NCBI GenBank assembly: GCA_017403185.1
Contig: JAFQON010000006.1
Location: 1 to 64,000, forward strand
DNA from: Clostridia bacterium
GTDB lineage: Bacteria; Bacillota; Clostridia; Oscillospirales; Acutalibacteraceae
Length of the DNA: 64,000 nt
Direction of reading: 5' to 3'
Under the pieces are notes generated by a model. It ran no database searches and had not been told where the DNA came from. It worked only from the letters and a program-made list of their open reading frames with translations. Of the stretch, positions 49,212 to 57,497 are shown piece after piece. Each line of letters begins with the position of its first letter. Position 1 is the stretch's first letter. The translations under genes were made by a program, and so were the position numbers.

Positions 49212-51275
49212 TTATCTTATCGCCTGCGATGAAATAACAGTGCAGTCTTCAATTGAGAATGCAACCACTCTCTCGCCCGAAACGGTGTAAAGAGTGCCGT
49301 CAATGCAGGTTCCTCTCACGGCGGCATCGCCGGTGTAAGAGGTGTCATGATTGTATGTGCCGATGGGTGAAATCACGCCTTCGGAAACATCAAAAAGAAT
49401 ATACGCCGAAATTTCCGTGCCTGCGGAGGGATTGCGGTTAACAATCGGCAAACCGAAAATCTTTTTATCCGTATCAAGCATAACACTGCGGCTGTCCGCT
49501 TCGGAAAGAAGCGAGAAATCACCTTCAAGAGTGTAAACCGATGCGTTTTTGGGATTTTCAGGGTCGCTGACATCGAAAAGCGAAATGTTTATCGTGTCTT
49601 CAGTTACCGCTCCGATGCCGAGAAGCGCAGTACCCGAAATCTCATAAAGCTCTTTTGAGAAGCCTTCGGTTGAAATGGTGCCTGCCGCAACGGGCTTCGA
49701 CGGGTCTGAAATATCAATAATTACCGTTTCTTCATTTTCGCCGCCTGCAACAAAATACGCATTGCTGCCGATGTGCTTGACGCTCTTTATTTTGTCACCG
49801 GGCAGAATTTCCGTAAGTCCGCTCACAAACTCCATTTTTTCATTGAGAATATAGAAGCTGTTTGAGCCGCTCTCAGCCGTTGCCGCTCTGAGATATCCGC
49901 TTTTTTCGTCAACGGATATTCCGCCTGCAAGGGAGCCCTTGACTATATATGAACCCGAAAATGCTATTGACGAGCCTGTGATGTTGAAGCGGTAAATTTC
50001 AGTAAGTGAGCTGTGCTCACCGTTTTTGTCGGCATCAACCGAAACGAAGCCTCTTGCAACCGCAACGGTGTGCGCCGAGCAATAAATCTCCTTGCCGCAG
50101 CCAAGCACTGCAAGCTTGCCCACGGGTGCCTGATAATCGGTAATATCCGTAACGGTAATGAAAAGATACGAAGCTTCAGGGTCATTGACCGCTATGAATA
50201 TCTCCTCAGCACTCAGCTTTGTGACGCTGCCGTCAATGCTGTATGAAGGAATAACACCGCTTGCCTCAAGATCGGCTTTCGCCGAAACTGCAGGAATGGA
50301 CTTTTCCGTTACAAGGCTCAGACTGTTTTCATAAAGACCCGAGGTGACATATCTGCCGTCCTGAATATGCTCACGAAGCTTTTTCGGAGCCGTCGGGTCT
50401 GAGATATCGTAATGCACCGCAACAGTCGAAACGCTGTCAAACGCAGCCGAGCCGCTCATTGAGTAGCTGTAGCGGTTGAGCAAAGCGATAAGCTTGTTGT
50501 TCTTGAGATAAATTTCAATACATTCGTCAACCGTGCTTGAATCAGCGCCGTCTGAAAGAACAAGGGTTGAAACAACCTGCATCTGCTCTGCGGGAACAGC
50601 CTTCACTATTTTAATCTGTTCAAGAGTTGTGCCTGTTTTTTCGTCAACACCCGTCGTTACGATATAAAGATATTCGCCGTCGTTCTTAACGATATCCGCC
50701 CTGAAATCGCCGTATGAAACAACTCCTTCTGCAGCGGCAGGCACGGTTTCCACCGTGTATTTGTCGCTGTCGGAAGGCAGCTTTGACTGAGCTACATATT
50801 CGCTGTATCCCTCGATAAGGCGGTCAACAACTCCCTTTGTGACAGAATCGGTCGGGCTCTTCACATCGCCTTCGCCGGGCTTGCGGTTCTTGCCGTCTGA
50901 AGATTTGCTGCCGAGAATCTCTCTGACAGCCTTCTCGATATCCTCATAGCTTCTTGCGTTCTTGACGGGCTCAACGCTTTCGTAGCCCTTGTAGAACGAA
51001 TCCGTTTTTATAATCTTTACCCCGCCCGAATTAACATAAAGCGCAGCAATAATAACAACCGCAATCACTGCGGCAGCTGCCGTAATCCGTCTTAATACAA
51101 CTATGTTCCTTTTGTTTCCCGTTTTTAAAGAAAAATCCTTTTCACTCTTGTCACTGCTCTTAAGCATTGTGACAACACTTTCTTTTTGAAGCCTGAGAGG
51201 CACCTTCGCCGTTTCAGAGCTTTTTGCAAGCTCCTCACGAAGCATATCCATGGTTTGCTTATCCGTTTTCTTCAT
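49212..51275 (-). CDS. membrane-anchored beta-propeller protein, probable ECF partner
   Basis: 687 aa. A cytoplasmic N-terminus of about 60 residues (MLREELAKSSETAKVPLRLQKESVVTML) is followed by one membrane helix (ITAAAAVIAVVIIAALYV, about 66-84). The large extracellular part begins with a linker and continues as the bacterial secreted beta-propeller domain: repeated motifs such as GEYLYIVTTGV, VAVHYDISDPTAPKKL, LFITVTDITDYQAPVGKLAVLG, IIDISDPSKPVAAGTISTEGFS and NISLFDVSDPENPKNAS. It follows an ECF sigma gene by 4 bases, so the cytoplasmic part may be an anti-sigma domain and the propeller its sensor. The start has GGATG upstream. Confidence 0.88.
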   Translation of the reverse strand: MKKTDKQTMDMLREELAKSSETAKVPLRLQKESVVTMLKSSDKSEKDFSLKTGNKRNIVVLRRITAAAAVIAVVIIAALYVNSGGVKIIKTDSFYKGYESVEPVKNARSYEDIEKAVREILGSKSSDGKNRKPGEGDVKSPTDSVTKGVVDRLIEGYSEYVAQSKLPSDSDKYTVETVPAAAEGVVSYGDFRADIVKNDGEYLYIVTTGVDEKTGTTLEQIKIVKAVPAEQMQVVSTLVLSDGADSSTVDECIEIYLKNNKLIALLNRYSYSMSGSAAFDSVSTVAVHYDISDPTAPKKLREHIQDGRYVTSGLYENSLSLVTEKSIPAVSAKADLEASGVIPSYSIDGSVTKLSAEEIFIAVNDPEASYLFITVTDITDYQAPVGKLAVLGCGKEIYCSAHTVAVARGFVSVDADKNGEHSSLTEIYRFNITGSSIAFSGSYIVKGSLAGGISVDEKSGYLRAATAESGSNSFYILNEKMEFVSGLTEILPGDKIKSVKHIGSNAYFVAGGENEETVIIDISDPSKPVAAGTISTEGFSKELYEISGTALLGIGAVTEDTINISLFDVSDPENPKNASVYTLEGDFSLLSEADSRSVMLDTDKKIFGLPIVNRNPSAGTEISAYILFDVSEGVISPIGTYNHDTSYTGDAAVRGTCIDGTLYTVSGERVVAFSIEDCTVISSQAIR

Positions 51276-51279
51276 CTTT

Positions 51280-51828
51280 TCATCCCCCTTTCCCTTTATT
51301 CTCGCCGCTTAGTGACTCCCTGAGCTTTTTGAGTGATCTTTTAAGTTTGGAGCGCACCGTTGACGGCGGACAGTCTAAAATATCGGCTATCTCGTGGCTT
51401 TTGTAGTTGCCCAGCACGCTGAGCAAAACAATCTCCCTTTCTTCATGCGAAAGGGCTTCAAGCGCCGTGCGAAGCTCAACTGAAAGCTCAATGCTCTCAA
51501 AGCCTGCAGGCTCTTCGTATCCCCCGTTTTCGTCATCGAGATAGACCAAGGACTTCTTTTTTTCATTTTCTGTATAGTATCTTTTGCACGAGGCACAAAG
51601 AATCTTGAAAAGCCAGCCTTTGAACGCCTTCGCATTTTTCAAGGATTTTATCTGCCTGAATGCAGACAGCACCGCATCCGACACTGCATCCTGAGCAAGG
51701 CTTTCGCTGCCCGTGACATAGCAGGCGTAGCAGTACATTTCTTTGTAGTATAGCTCATAAAGCTCGCCGAAAGCATCGGCATTGCCTGATTTTGCAAGAG
51801 TAACAAGTTCGTGTATCTGAGCGCTCAA
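51280..51828 (-). CDS. ECF-type RNA polymerase sigma factor
   Basis: 182 aa. Region 2 at about 15-80 (NADAFGELYELYYKEMYCYACYVTGSESLAQDAVSDAVLSAFRQIKSLKNAKAFKGWLFKI) and region 4 at about 115-172 (LRTALEALSHEEREIVLLSVLGNYKSHEIADILDCPPSTVRSKLKRSLKKLR). The start is a TTG with AAGGAGG upstream; there is no nearby ATG. The downstream partner is the beta-propeller protein. A possible ECF-type promoter, TGCAAC about 15 nt before CGACAC, lies at 51855-51885 on the minus strand. This factor belongs to a different subgroup from the two paralogous ones in the window. Confidence 0.92.
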   Translation of the reverse strand: MSAQIHELVTLAKSGNADAFGELYELYYKEMYCYACYVTGSESLAQDAVSDAVLSAFRQIKSLKNAKAFKGWLFKILCASCKRYYTENEKKKSLVYLDDENGGYEEPAGFESIELSVELRTALEALSHEEREIVLLSVLGNYKSHEIADILDCPPSTVRSKLKRSLKKLRESLSGENKGKGG

Positions 51829-51975
51829 ATTCGACCCTCCTTACCACTCTCAATTAATAAGTGTCGCAAAGTATGATTTTTGTTGCATGAAAAATAAAAA
51901 TTTTTTGCTTTTTTTAATTTTAATCACTCGGGATATAATATACATTAATTAATAATATAAAGCAAGGTGTTATTT

Positions 51976-52911
51976 GTGAAGAAATCAATGTTAATTTTTG
52001 CTTTGGCGGCGGTTATTATGCTCTCAGGCTGCACGGGAAGAGATACGCTTGAAGAGACCGACGCTAACGCCCCTGTAACCGTTGAGGATATCCGCACAAC
52101 CGCCGAAACAAGCCGTGCAGAAAACGCAGGCATGACCTCGGCGCTCACGGGCAGAAGAATTCTGCCACCCGCAAGCTTTAAGGCAAACGACCCCGACAAC
52201 AGCCGCAACCTTTCAACAAAAAGAATCGAGCACAGCTACGGTGTTGCAAAGAATTCCATGCCGCATCAGATTTCGGTTGACAACCAAAAATATTTTGAAG
52301 CAACAGGCTATAAGGCGGTGTGCTATGACACCAAATCGAGCGAAAAGGTGCTATATCTCACCTTTGACTGCGGTTGGGAGAACGGCTACACCTCAAAGTG
52401 CCTTGATGTTCTCAAGGAGAAAAAAGTGCCTGCCGCATTCTTCTGCACCCTTGACCATATCGAATCCACGCCCGACCTTATAGCAAGAATGATTAACGAG
52501 GGGCATATTGTGGGCAACCACTCGGCAAATCACGCCGATTTCACTGAGATTTCACGGCAGAAAATGGCGGATGAGCTGCTTGAATGTGACAATTATCTGC
52601 GCAAAAACTTCGGCTATGCCACAAGCTTTTTCCGCTTCCCCGAGGGTGCATACAACGAAAATTCGCTTGAACTGATTGACTCAATGGGCTACACGAGCGT
52701 TTTCTGGTCATGCGCCTATGCGGACTGGGATGTGAACGCTGCAAAAGGCGGCGACTACGCCTTTGAAACCGTCACCGCCCGCCTACACCCTGGTGCAATT
52801 ATTCTGCTCCACTCCGTTTCGCCCGATAATGCCGAAGCGCTCGGCAGAATTATCGACTTCGCCCGCCAGAACGGCTACGAATTCAAAGCATTGACGGAGT
52901 ATAAGTTTTAA
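51976..52911 (+). CDS. polysaccharide deacetylase, PdaA-like
   Basis: About 311 aa with a GTG start at 51976 and AAGGTG upstream. Lipobox LSGC near residue 17. The NodB-type domain closely follows Bacillus PdaA, the muramic-delta-lactam deacetylase of spore cortex: LYLTFDCGWENGYTSKCLDVLKEKKVPAAFF, INEGHIVGNHSANHADFTEISRQKMADEL with the His metal ligands, FFRFPEGAYNENSLELIDSMGYTSVFWSCAYADWDVNAAKGGDYA, and HPGAIILLHSVSPDNAEALGRIIDF. The usual TFDDG is TFDCG here (PdaA itself has TFDNG). This supports spore formation. Confidence 0.88.
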   Translation: MKKSMLIFALAAVIMLSGCTGRDTLEETDANAPVTVEDIRTTAETSRAENAGMTSALTGRRILPPASFKANDPDNSRNLSTKRIEHSYGVAKNSMPHQISVDNQKYFEATGYKAVCYDTKSSEKVLYLTFDCGWENGYTSKCLDVLKEKKVPAAFFCTLDHIESTPDLIARMINEGHIVGNHSANHADFTEISRQKMADELLECDNYLRKNFGYATSFFRFPEGAYNENSLELIDSMGYTSVFWSCAYADWDVNAAKGGDYAFETVTARLHPGAIILLHSVSPDNAEALGRIIDFARQNGYEFKALTEYKF

Positions 52912-52945
52912 AAAAATCTCCGACTTCGTGTCGGAGATTTTTTAA
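52912..52945. terminator. bidirectional intrinsic terminator
   Basis: ATCTCCGAC / GTCGGAGAT with a TTCGT loop, A6 on one side and T6 on the other. It lies between the convergent pdaA-like and anti-sigma-like genes. Confidence 0.88.
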
Positions 52946-53994
52946 CTCAGCCAATCTTTAATTGTTACAAAATCAATCATTTCGAGATATTTTTCAAGCT
53001 CTTCAAGCGGCATCTCTGTTGTTATCGCACTCATTTCCTGCCCGCAAACGGTAATATCCATTCTGTAGCCCTTCCACGCAAAATTCTCAAATCTATACAG
53101 CCATCTGCGAGAATATATCTTTATTGTGGCATTATCTCTCTGAATAGTTTTTTCATACCTGTATTTATTTGAATCCTTATAATAATAATCCGCCTTATAG
53201 GTTTCATTTATATCAAATCTTATTTTGCTTGTTTCACTGAAATCCATACCCAAATCAATTTTTTCGTGAGTAGGTTCATAATACATCCAGCATATCTCAG
53301 CCATATCCTCGGGTGCAACAGGAATATACCATTCCCTCTGTGTAAACTCAAGATATTCCCCGGCATTCATGGAATGGAAATAACCTCCCTGAAGCATAGA
53401 CTGATTTTCCGCTAAAAACAGGTCAAAATCTTCTTGACTCATCGTTTCAGCCGCTTCTTTTGCTATTATCAAATTTTCTCTGTTACTCATTTCAAGATAT
53501 AAAGGCCGTACATAAGACAGATCATCCGAACCCGTGTTTGCCGCATGCTCACCGTTCGGAAACACAAAAGGATTTGTAACAAACTCTGTTGTTTGTTCAG
53601 GAACGGTGCTTTCAGTTGACTGCTGAGATTGCGTCTGTGTTTTACTGCTCATTTCTGTTTCGTCAATATTCGCCCTTGTTGTTTCAAAAATCCGATCAGC
53701 CGTAAGCTTTGCGGTGCTGAGAATTTCTGCAAACTTGTTTTCATTCTCCGCTTTGGAAGCATCTGCCCTGTCTGATGCAGCAGGCAGCTTTCTTTCAAAA
53801 ATGCCGCTGTATGTTAACCCTATCCCCAAAAGGAGAAGGATACAACAAACGCATACCGCAACCAGCCTGCCATCCGTTCGGCTTCGCTGCTTTTCATCGG
53901 CATTTGCCGCTTTGCAATTTGTTTTGATGCGACTTTTCATCTCAGGCGGCATGCTGATTTTTCTGCACGACTCTCTGAGTTTATCAAAATCCAT
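52942..53994 (-). CDS. membrane-bound anti-sigma-factor-like protein
   Basis: 350 aa. The N-terminal 42 residues (MDFDKLRESCRKISMPPEMKSRIKTNCKAANADEKQ) match the N-terminus of the protein at 34907-35518. One membrane segment (about 43-62) follows, then a Ser/Thr/Gln-rich linker (about 70-145) and an extracellular domain of about 200 residues with EEDFDLFLAENQSMLQGGYFHSMNAGEYLEFTQREWYIP and TVCGQEMSAITTEMPLEELEKYLEMIDF. It begins inside the ECF gene (11-base overlap), so it is probably coupled to it and regulates it. Its last base region overlaps the shared terminator. Confidence 0.8.
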   Translation of the reverse strand: MDFDKLRESCRKISMPPEMKSRIKTNCKAANADEKQRSRTDGRLVAVCVCCILLLLGIGLTYSGIFERKLPAASDRADASKAENENKFAEILSTAKLTADRIFETTRANIDETEMSSKTQTQSQQSTESTVPEQTTEFVTNPFVFPNGEHAANTGSDDLSYVRPLYLEMSNRENLIIAKEAAETMSQEDFDLFLAENQSMLQGGYFHSMNAGEYLEFTQREWYIPVAPEDMAEICWMYYEPTHEKIDLGMDFSETSKIRFDINETYKADYYYKDSNKYRYEKTIQRDNATIKIYSRRWLYRFENFAWKGYRMDITVCGQEMSAITTEMPLEELEKYLEMIDFVTIKDWLS

Positions 53995-54484
53995 TAAAAT
54001 CCAACTCCTTCCTTATATTTTCTTCAAGTAACTTACGCCCTTTTTGCAGCCGCATTTTTACCGCAGACGGAGTTTTTCCTATAATTTCCGCGATTTCTTT
54101 CACCTTGTAATCTTCAACATAGTGGAGGGTCAGCACTATTCTGAACTTTTCGGGAACCTGTGCAAGAATATCGGTTATCGAATCAGTAAACGCATCGAAA
54201 TCTGCGCCTTCATCAATCTGCGGTTTTGAAAGCTGCATTTTTCTTGACCTGAATATATCTTTGCATTTATTGTTGGCAACCTTTAAAAGCCAGGCTTTTT
54301 CATGCTCGGCATTTTTGAATTCGGGGGCTTTTTGTATATACTTCAAAAAAGTTTCCTGAACGGCATCCTCTGCATCAGCTTCATTTTTGAGCATAATAAG
54401 GCAAACCCTGAAAAGCATATCGCCGTAAATATCAATGGCTTTTTCAATGCCGAGTACATTATCTTCGGAGACCTGATGCATCAT
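53984..54484 (-). CDS. ECF-type RNA polymerase sigma factor
   Basis: About 166 aa. Region 2: GDMLFRVCLIMLKNEADAEDAVQETFLKYIQKAPEFKNAEHEKAWLLKVANNKCKDIFRS. Region 4: ILAQVPEKFRIVLTLHYVEDYKVKEIAEIIGKTPSAVKMRLQKGRKLLEENI. It is clearly related to the factor at 34420-34905, and each is followed by a related membrane partner. I chose the ATG at 54484 (a second ATG follows at once) with AAGGGGG upstream; a TTG at 54490 is possible. The motif TCCGTTTTATAAGTGAA (54512-54496) just upstream is shared with the paralogue. Confidence 0.92.
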   Translation of the reverse strand: MMHQVSEDNVLGIEKAIDIYGDMLFRVCLIMLKNEADAEDAVQETFLKYIQKAPEFKNAEHEKAWLLKVANNKCKDIFRSRKMQLSKPQIDEGADFDAFTDSITDILAQVPEKFRIVLTLHYVEDYKVKEIAEIIGKTPSAVKMRLQKGRKLLEENIRKELDFNGF

Positions 54485-54495
54485 TTTCAACCCCC

Positions 54496-54512
54496 TTCAC
54501 TTATAAAACGGA
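54496..54512 (-). promoter_or_regulatory. putative ECF-type promoter motif, shared with the 34.4-kb ECF gene
   Basis: TCCGTTTTATAAGTGAA against TTCGTGTATTGAGTGAA at 34380-34396: 12 of 17 positions agree. TTGACCA lies about 15 nt further upstream. Confidence 0.45.
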
Positions 54513-54542
54513 TGAAACTGCTTTTTGGTCAATTATTTTATA

Positions 54543-54605
54543 AAAAAATAAAGATTCTTCACTTTCACTCAAATATTTCATTATGAGCTTAAGCGAAGAA
54601 TCTTT
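54543..54605 (-). terminator. intrinsic terminator of the acyltransferase gene
   Basis: On the minus strand AAAGATTCTTC pairs with GAAGAATCTTT across a 34-nt loop, followed by ATTTTTTTA. The loop is unusually long. Confidence 0.65.
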
Positions 54606-54609
54606 TGTT

Positions 54610-55560
54610 TTAATAACCGTATTTCTTTCTGTAGGTTTCTCTGTCGCAGCGGGTGACGATTTTTTCGCCGTCAAAAATCAGGATGCAGTAGGCGTTGCCC
54701 GCTTTTTTGCCCTTGTCAAACCACTCTGCAAATGCTTTTTGCATTGATGTTTCTCTCGGAAGTTCTGCAGGGCGAAGGCTGCTTTTTCCAACGCCGAAAA
54801 TTCTCCAGCCGTCACCGAAATCATAGGTCTGCCTGATATCAAGAGGCTGAAAATCAAGAAGAAAATCGCTTGTGTTTGAGTTCTCGGGCAGGATGTTGAG
54901 GTTGTCGGGGTAGAGAAGCCATGAGTTGCAGCAAATTACAATGTGTTTGCCGTCAAATCTGTCTTTGAAAAACTCAAAGGCTTTTTTATATGTATCCATT
55001 CTGGTTTCATAGGTGAGAGGCTCTCTGTGCGACGGAATATGAAGACCGAGGCAGAAATCGTCTTCTTTTATGTAAATGCCGTTTTCTTCATAGAATTCCT
55101 CGCCGAAATCTGAAAGGTCAAACTGAAATCTGCCGATACCGAAGCGTTCAAGGGTATAGAAGCTCATAAACCAGCCTTCAACAAAGGTGCCCCATACATC
55201 GTAATTCTCTTTACACTCAAGCATCTTTGATTTCAGGTCAAGCACTGAGGTCCAATAAATCTCCTCTGAGATGCCCTGCTTTTTGTAAGCTGCAAGAAGG
55301 GGCTTTGTGCAGTTAAGAAGAAGCACAAGGTGCACGGTGTACTCATGCTCACCGATAAGCTCCGCAAGAGCCTTGGTCTTATCTCTGAATTCGCCGAAGT
55401 TCTTCTTCTGAATCCAGTATTTTTTATACATTGACTCATAGATTTTGTTTGCCTTCTCGTTTGCAAGAATATTTTCTTCTGCTTTGATTATCGCCTCTCT
55501 TGCCTCGGCGGGATAATCGTGCCTTTCCATAACAAGCAAAGCGTGATTGTAATTTTTCAT
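54610..55560 (-). CDS. acyltransferase-domain protein (NAT_N / GNAT-like C-terminal)
   Basis: 316 aa. The N-terminal half is helical (HALLVMERHDYPAEAREAIIKAEENI, ALAELIGEHEYTVHLVLLLNC). The second half carries WFMSFYTLERFGIGRFQFDLSDF, LHIPSHREPLTYE, IVICCNSWLLYPDNLNILPENSNTSDFLLDF and DIRQTYDFGDGWRIFGV. This is the pattern of the Firmicutes/Actinobacteria 'acyltransferase domain-containing' family with a GNAT-like fold. The substrate is unknown. The ATG at 55560 follows GAGGTGA. Single gene. Confidence 0.78.
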   Translation of the reverse strand: MKNYNHALLVMERHDYPAEAREAIIKAEENILANEKANKIYESMYKKYWIQKKNFGEFRDKTKALAELIGEHEYTVHLVLLLNCTKPLLAAYKKQGISEEIYWTSVLDLKSKMLECKENYDVWGTFVEGWFMSFYTLERFGIGRFQFDLSDFGEEFYEENGIYIKEDDFCLGLHIPSHREPLTYETRMDTYKKAFEFFKDRFDGKHIVICCNSWLLYPDNLNILPENSNTSDFLLDFQPLDIRQTYDFGDGWRIFGVGKSSLRPAELPRETSMQKAFAEWFDKGKKAGNAYCILIFDGEKIVTRCDRETYRKKYGY

Positions 55561-55624
55561 TTTCTTCACCTCACGGGTACATTATATATGGTATTATATA
55601 ATATACAAACTGAGAATGCAACAA

Positions 55625-55645
55625 AAAAACCGCCCGAAGGCGGTT
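55625..55645 (-). terminator. intrinsic terminator of cysK
   Basis: AACCGCC-TTCG-GGCGGTT on the minus strand, followed by TTTTTTT. Confidence 0.92.
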
Positions 55646-55651
55646 AATTTT

Positions 55652-56578
55652 TCATCTGAAAAGCGGGGTTGAGAAATATCTCTCCGCCGTGTCGGGGAGA
55701 ACGGTGACAACCGTTTTGCCCTTGCCGAGCTTTTTGGCAAGCCTGAGCGCCGCCGCAACATTTGTGCCGCTGCTGATACCGCACATAATGCCCTCTTTTG
55801 ATGCAAGATCCCTTGAGGTCTGCAGTGCTTCATCATCCTTGACGATGCACACATCATCAAAAATATTGCAGTTGAGAATTTCGGGGATAAGCCCGTCGCC
55901 AATGCCCATCTGCACATGAGTGCCGATTGAGCCGCCCGAGAGAATCGCCGCATTTTCGGGCTCAACTGCCCAGATTGTCATATCGGGGTTGTGCTCCTTA
56001 AGCACCTCGCCAATGCCCGTGATTGTGCCGCCAGTGCCTATGCCTGAGCAAAAGCCGTGAATGGGGCCGCCGACCTGCTCAAGGATTTCAATGGCGGTAA
56101 CAGACCTCTGCACTGCGGGGTTTGCGGGATTTTCAAACTGCTGAGGCACAAAAACATTCTTATCCTCTGCCTTCATCTTCATTGCAAGTGCAAGGCAATC
56201 CTCAATGCAGGCACCGATATTGCCCGCATCATGCACAAGAATAACCTCGGCCCCGTAGTGCTCAACAAGCTTTCGCCTTTCTTCGCTTACGGAGTCGGGC
56301 ATGATAATTTTAACCTTGTAGCCCTTGACTGCACCTACAAGCGCAAGACCTATGCCCTGATTGCCGCTTGTGGGCTCAACGATAACCGTGTCGGAATTGA
56401 GAAGCCCCTTTTGCTCCGCATCAAGAATCATGTTGAGTGCGGTGCGTGTTTTGATTGAGCCGCCCACATTCAGACCCTCAAACTTAACAAGAATCTCGGC
56501 ATCATCGGGGTCGGTCATATGCTGAAGTCTTATAATGGGAGTGTTACCCATCGCATCAAGTATTGTATTAAAAACCAT
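55652..56578 (-). CDS. cysK: cysteine synthase family protein (O-acetylserine sulfhydrylase)
   Basis: 308 aa. PLP-dependent formation of cysteine from O-acetylserine and sulfide. Signatures: MGNTPIIRLQHM, VGGSIKTRTALNMI with the PLP lysine, VEPTSGNQGIGLALVGAVKGYKVKIIMP, FCSGIGTGGTITGIGEVLKE and the C-terminal VVTVLPDTAERYFSTPLF. The PLP-lysine context is SIKTR where many homologues have SVKDR, and the substrate loop is TSGNQG rather than TSGNTG; E. coli CysK itself has SVKCR, so this variation alone does not change the assignment. No serine acetyltransferase is adjacent. AAAGG precedes the start at long distance. Confidence 0.92.
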   Translation of the reverse strand: MVFNTILDAMGNTPIIRLQHMTDPDDAEILVKFEGLNVGGSIKTRTALNMILDAEQKGLLNSDTVIVEPTSGNQGIGLALVGAVKGYKVKIIMPDSVSEERRKLVEHYGAEVILVHDAGNIGACIEDCLALAMKMKAEDKNVFVPQQFENPANPAVQRSVTAIEILEQVGGPIHGFCSGIGTGGTITGIGEVLKEHNPDMTIWAVEPENAAILSGGSIGTHVQMGIGDGLIPEILNCNIFDDVCIVKDDEALQTSRDLASKEGIMCGISSGTNVAAALRLAKKLGKGKTVVTVLPDTAERYFSTPLFR

Positions 56579-56693
56579 TTTGAAAAGACCTTTCTTCGGT
56601 AGTTATCCAATCATACGGTTTGATATTATATCATATGTAAAAGGCTTTTTCAATGACATAAAAATTGTACTTTCGAAAAAACTTTTGTGAATT

Positions 56694-57497
56694 TTAGACT
56701 ATTTGCACAAGACCCGTTGAGATATATTCAAGCCTGCCGCCCATTATGCGCTTAAGATAATCATACTGCTCAACGCCCGTGCAATGAGCGGTGTAATACA
56801 TTGTATTATTCTTCATCAGAATTTCCGCCGTTTCGTCAAGCACCTTTCGGTCATCCGTGCCCGGGTCAAGCTTTGAGAGGTGAAAGCCGCCGATGAAAAC
56901 ATCGGGCTTAAACCATTCGGCGATATTCAGCAAGCCCTTGTGCGAGCAGCCGCTGAAAAGAATTTTTCTGCCGTTTTTGTTTATTAGCAGATATTGCTCG
57001 TGAAGAAAATCGTCGGGCTGTATCACGCCGTCACGCTCAATGCCGAGACCATACGGATTCGTCGGATATTTTCTCGGCAGCAGGTTGCAGGAATGCAGGC
57101 TAAGCTCCTCATCAATCACGAGCTCATCCTCAACAAAAGCAAGCCTTTCCGTGCCCTGCAGGCTCTTGTCAAGCCCGATGTATTTTTCACTGCCGTTGTA
57201 ATGCTTGCCGAAGGCATTTTTGCTCATAAAAACACTTGCTTTTTTGTTGATTTCAAGGAATTTTTCAATTCCGCCGCCATGGTCATAGTGACCGTGTGAC
57301 AATACAGCAACATCAACCGCCGCCAAATCAACGCCCAATTTTCGGGCATTTTCGGCAAACGCAGCCGTCTGACCCATATCAAAGAGGATTTTATGCTTTT
57401 CTGTTTCAATATAAAGCGACAGCCCATGCTCTGCAATAAGATTTTCGTTTTCGGTTGTGTTTTCGGTCAAAACCGTGATTTTTATGTTACTTATCAT
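56694..57497 (-). CDS. MBL-fold metallohydrolase (COG1237-like)
   Basis: About 267 aa. The metallo-beta-lactamase signature VLSHGHYDHGGGIEKF (HxHxDH) is near residue 78. N-terminal LSLYIETEKHKILFDMGQTAAFAENARKLGVDL and C-terminal ILFSGCSHKGLLNIAEWFKPDVFIGGFHL, YYTAHCTG match the group often annotated as related to 7,8-dihydropterin-phosphate synthases. The substrate is unknown. The ATG at 57497 overlaps the symporter stop (ATGA), so the two are likely coupled. Confidence 0.9.
   Translation of the reverse strand: MISNIKITVLTENTTENENLIAEHGLSLYIETEKHKILFDMGQTAAFAENARKLGVDLAAVDVAVLSHGHYDHGGGIEKFLEINKKASVFMSKNAFGKHYNGSEKYIGLDKSLQGTERLAFVEDELVIDEELSLHSCNLLPRKYPTNPYGLGIERDGVIQPDDFLHEQYLLINKNGRKILFSGCSHKGLLNIAEWFKPDVFIGGFHLSKLDPGTDDRKVLDETAEILMKNNTMYYTAHCTGVEQYDYLKRIMGGRLEYISTGLVQIV

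Noticed and set aside
55652-56578. Non-cysteine-synthase function from the SIKTR and TSGNQG variants
   Set aside because: Known CysK proteins vary at these positions and the rest of the sequence, including the C-terminus, fits CysK.
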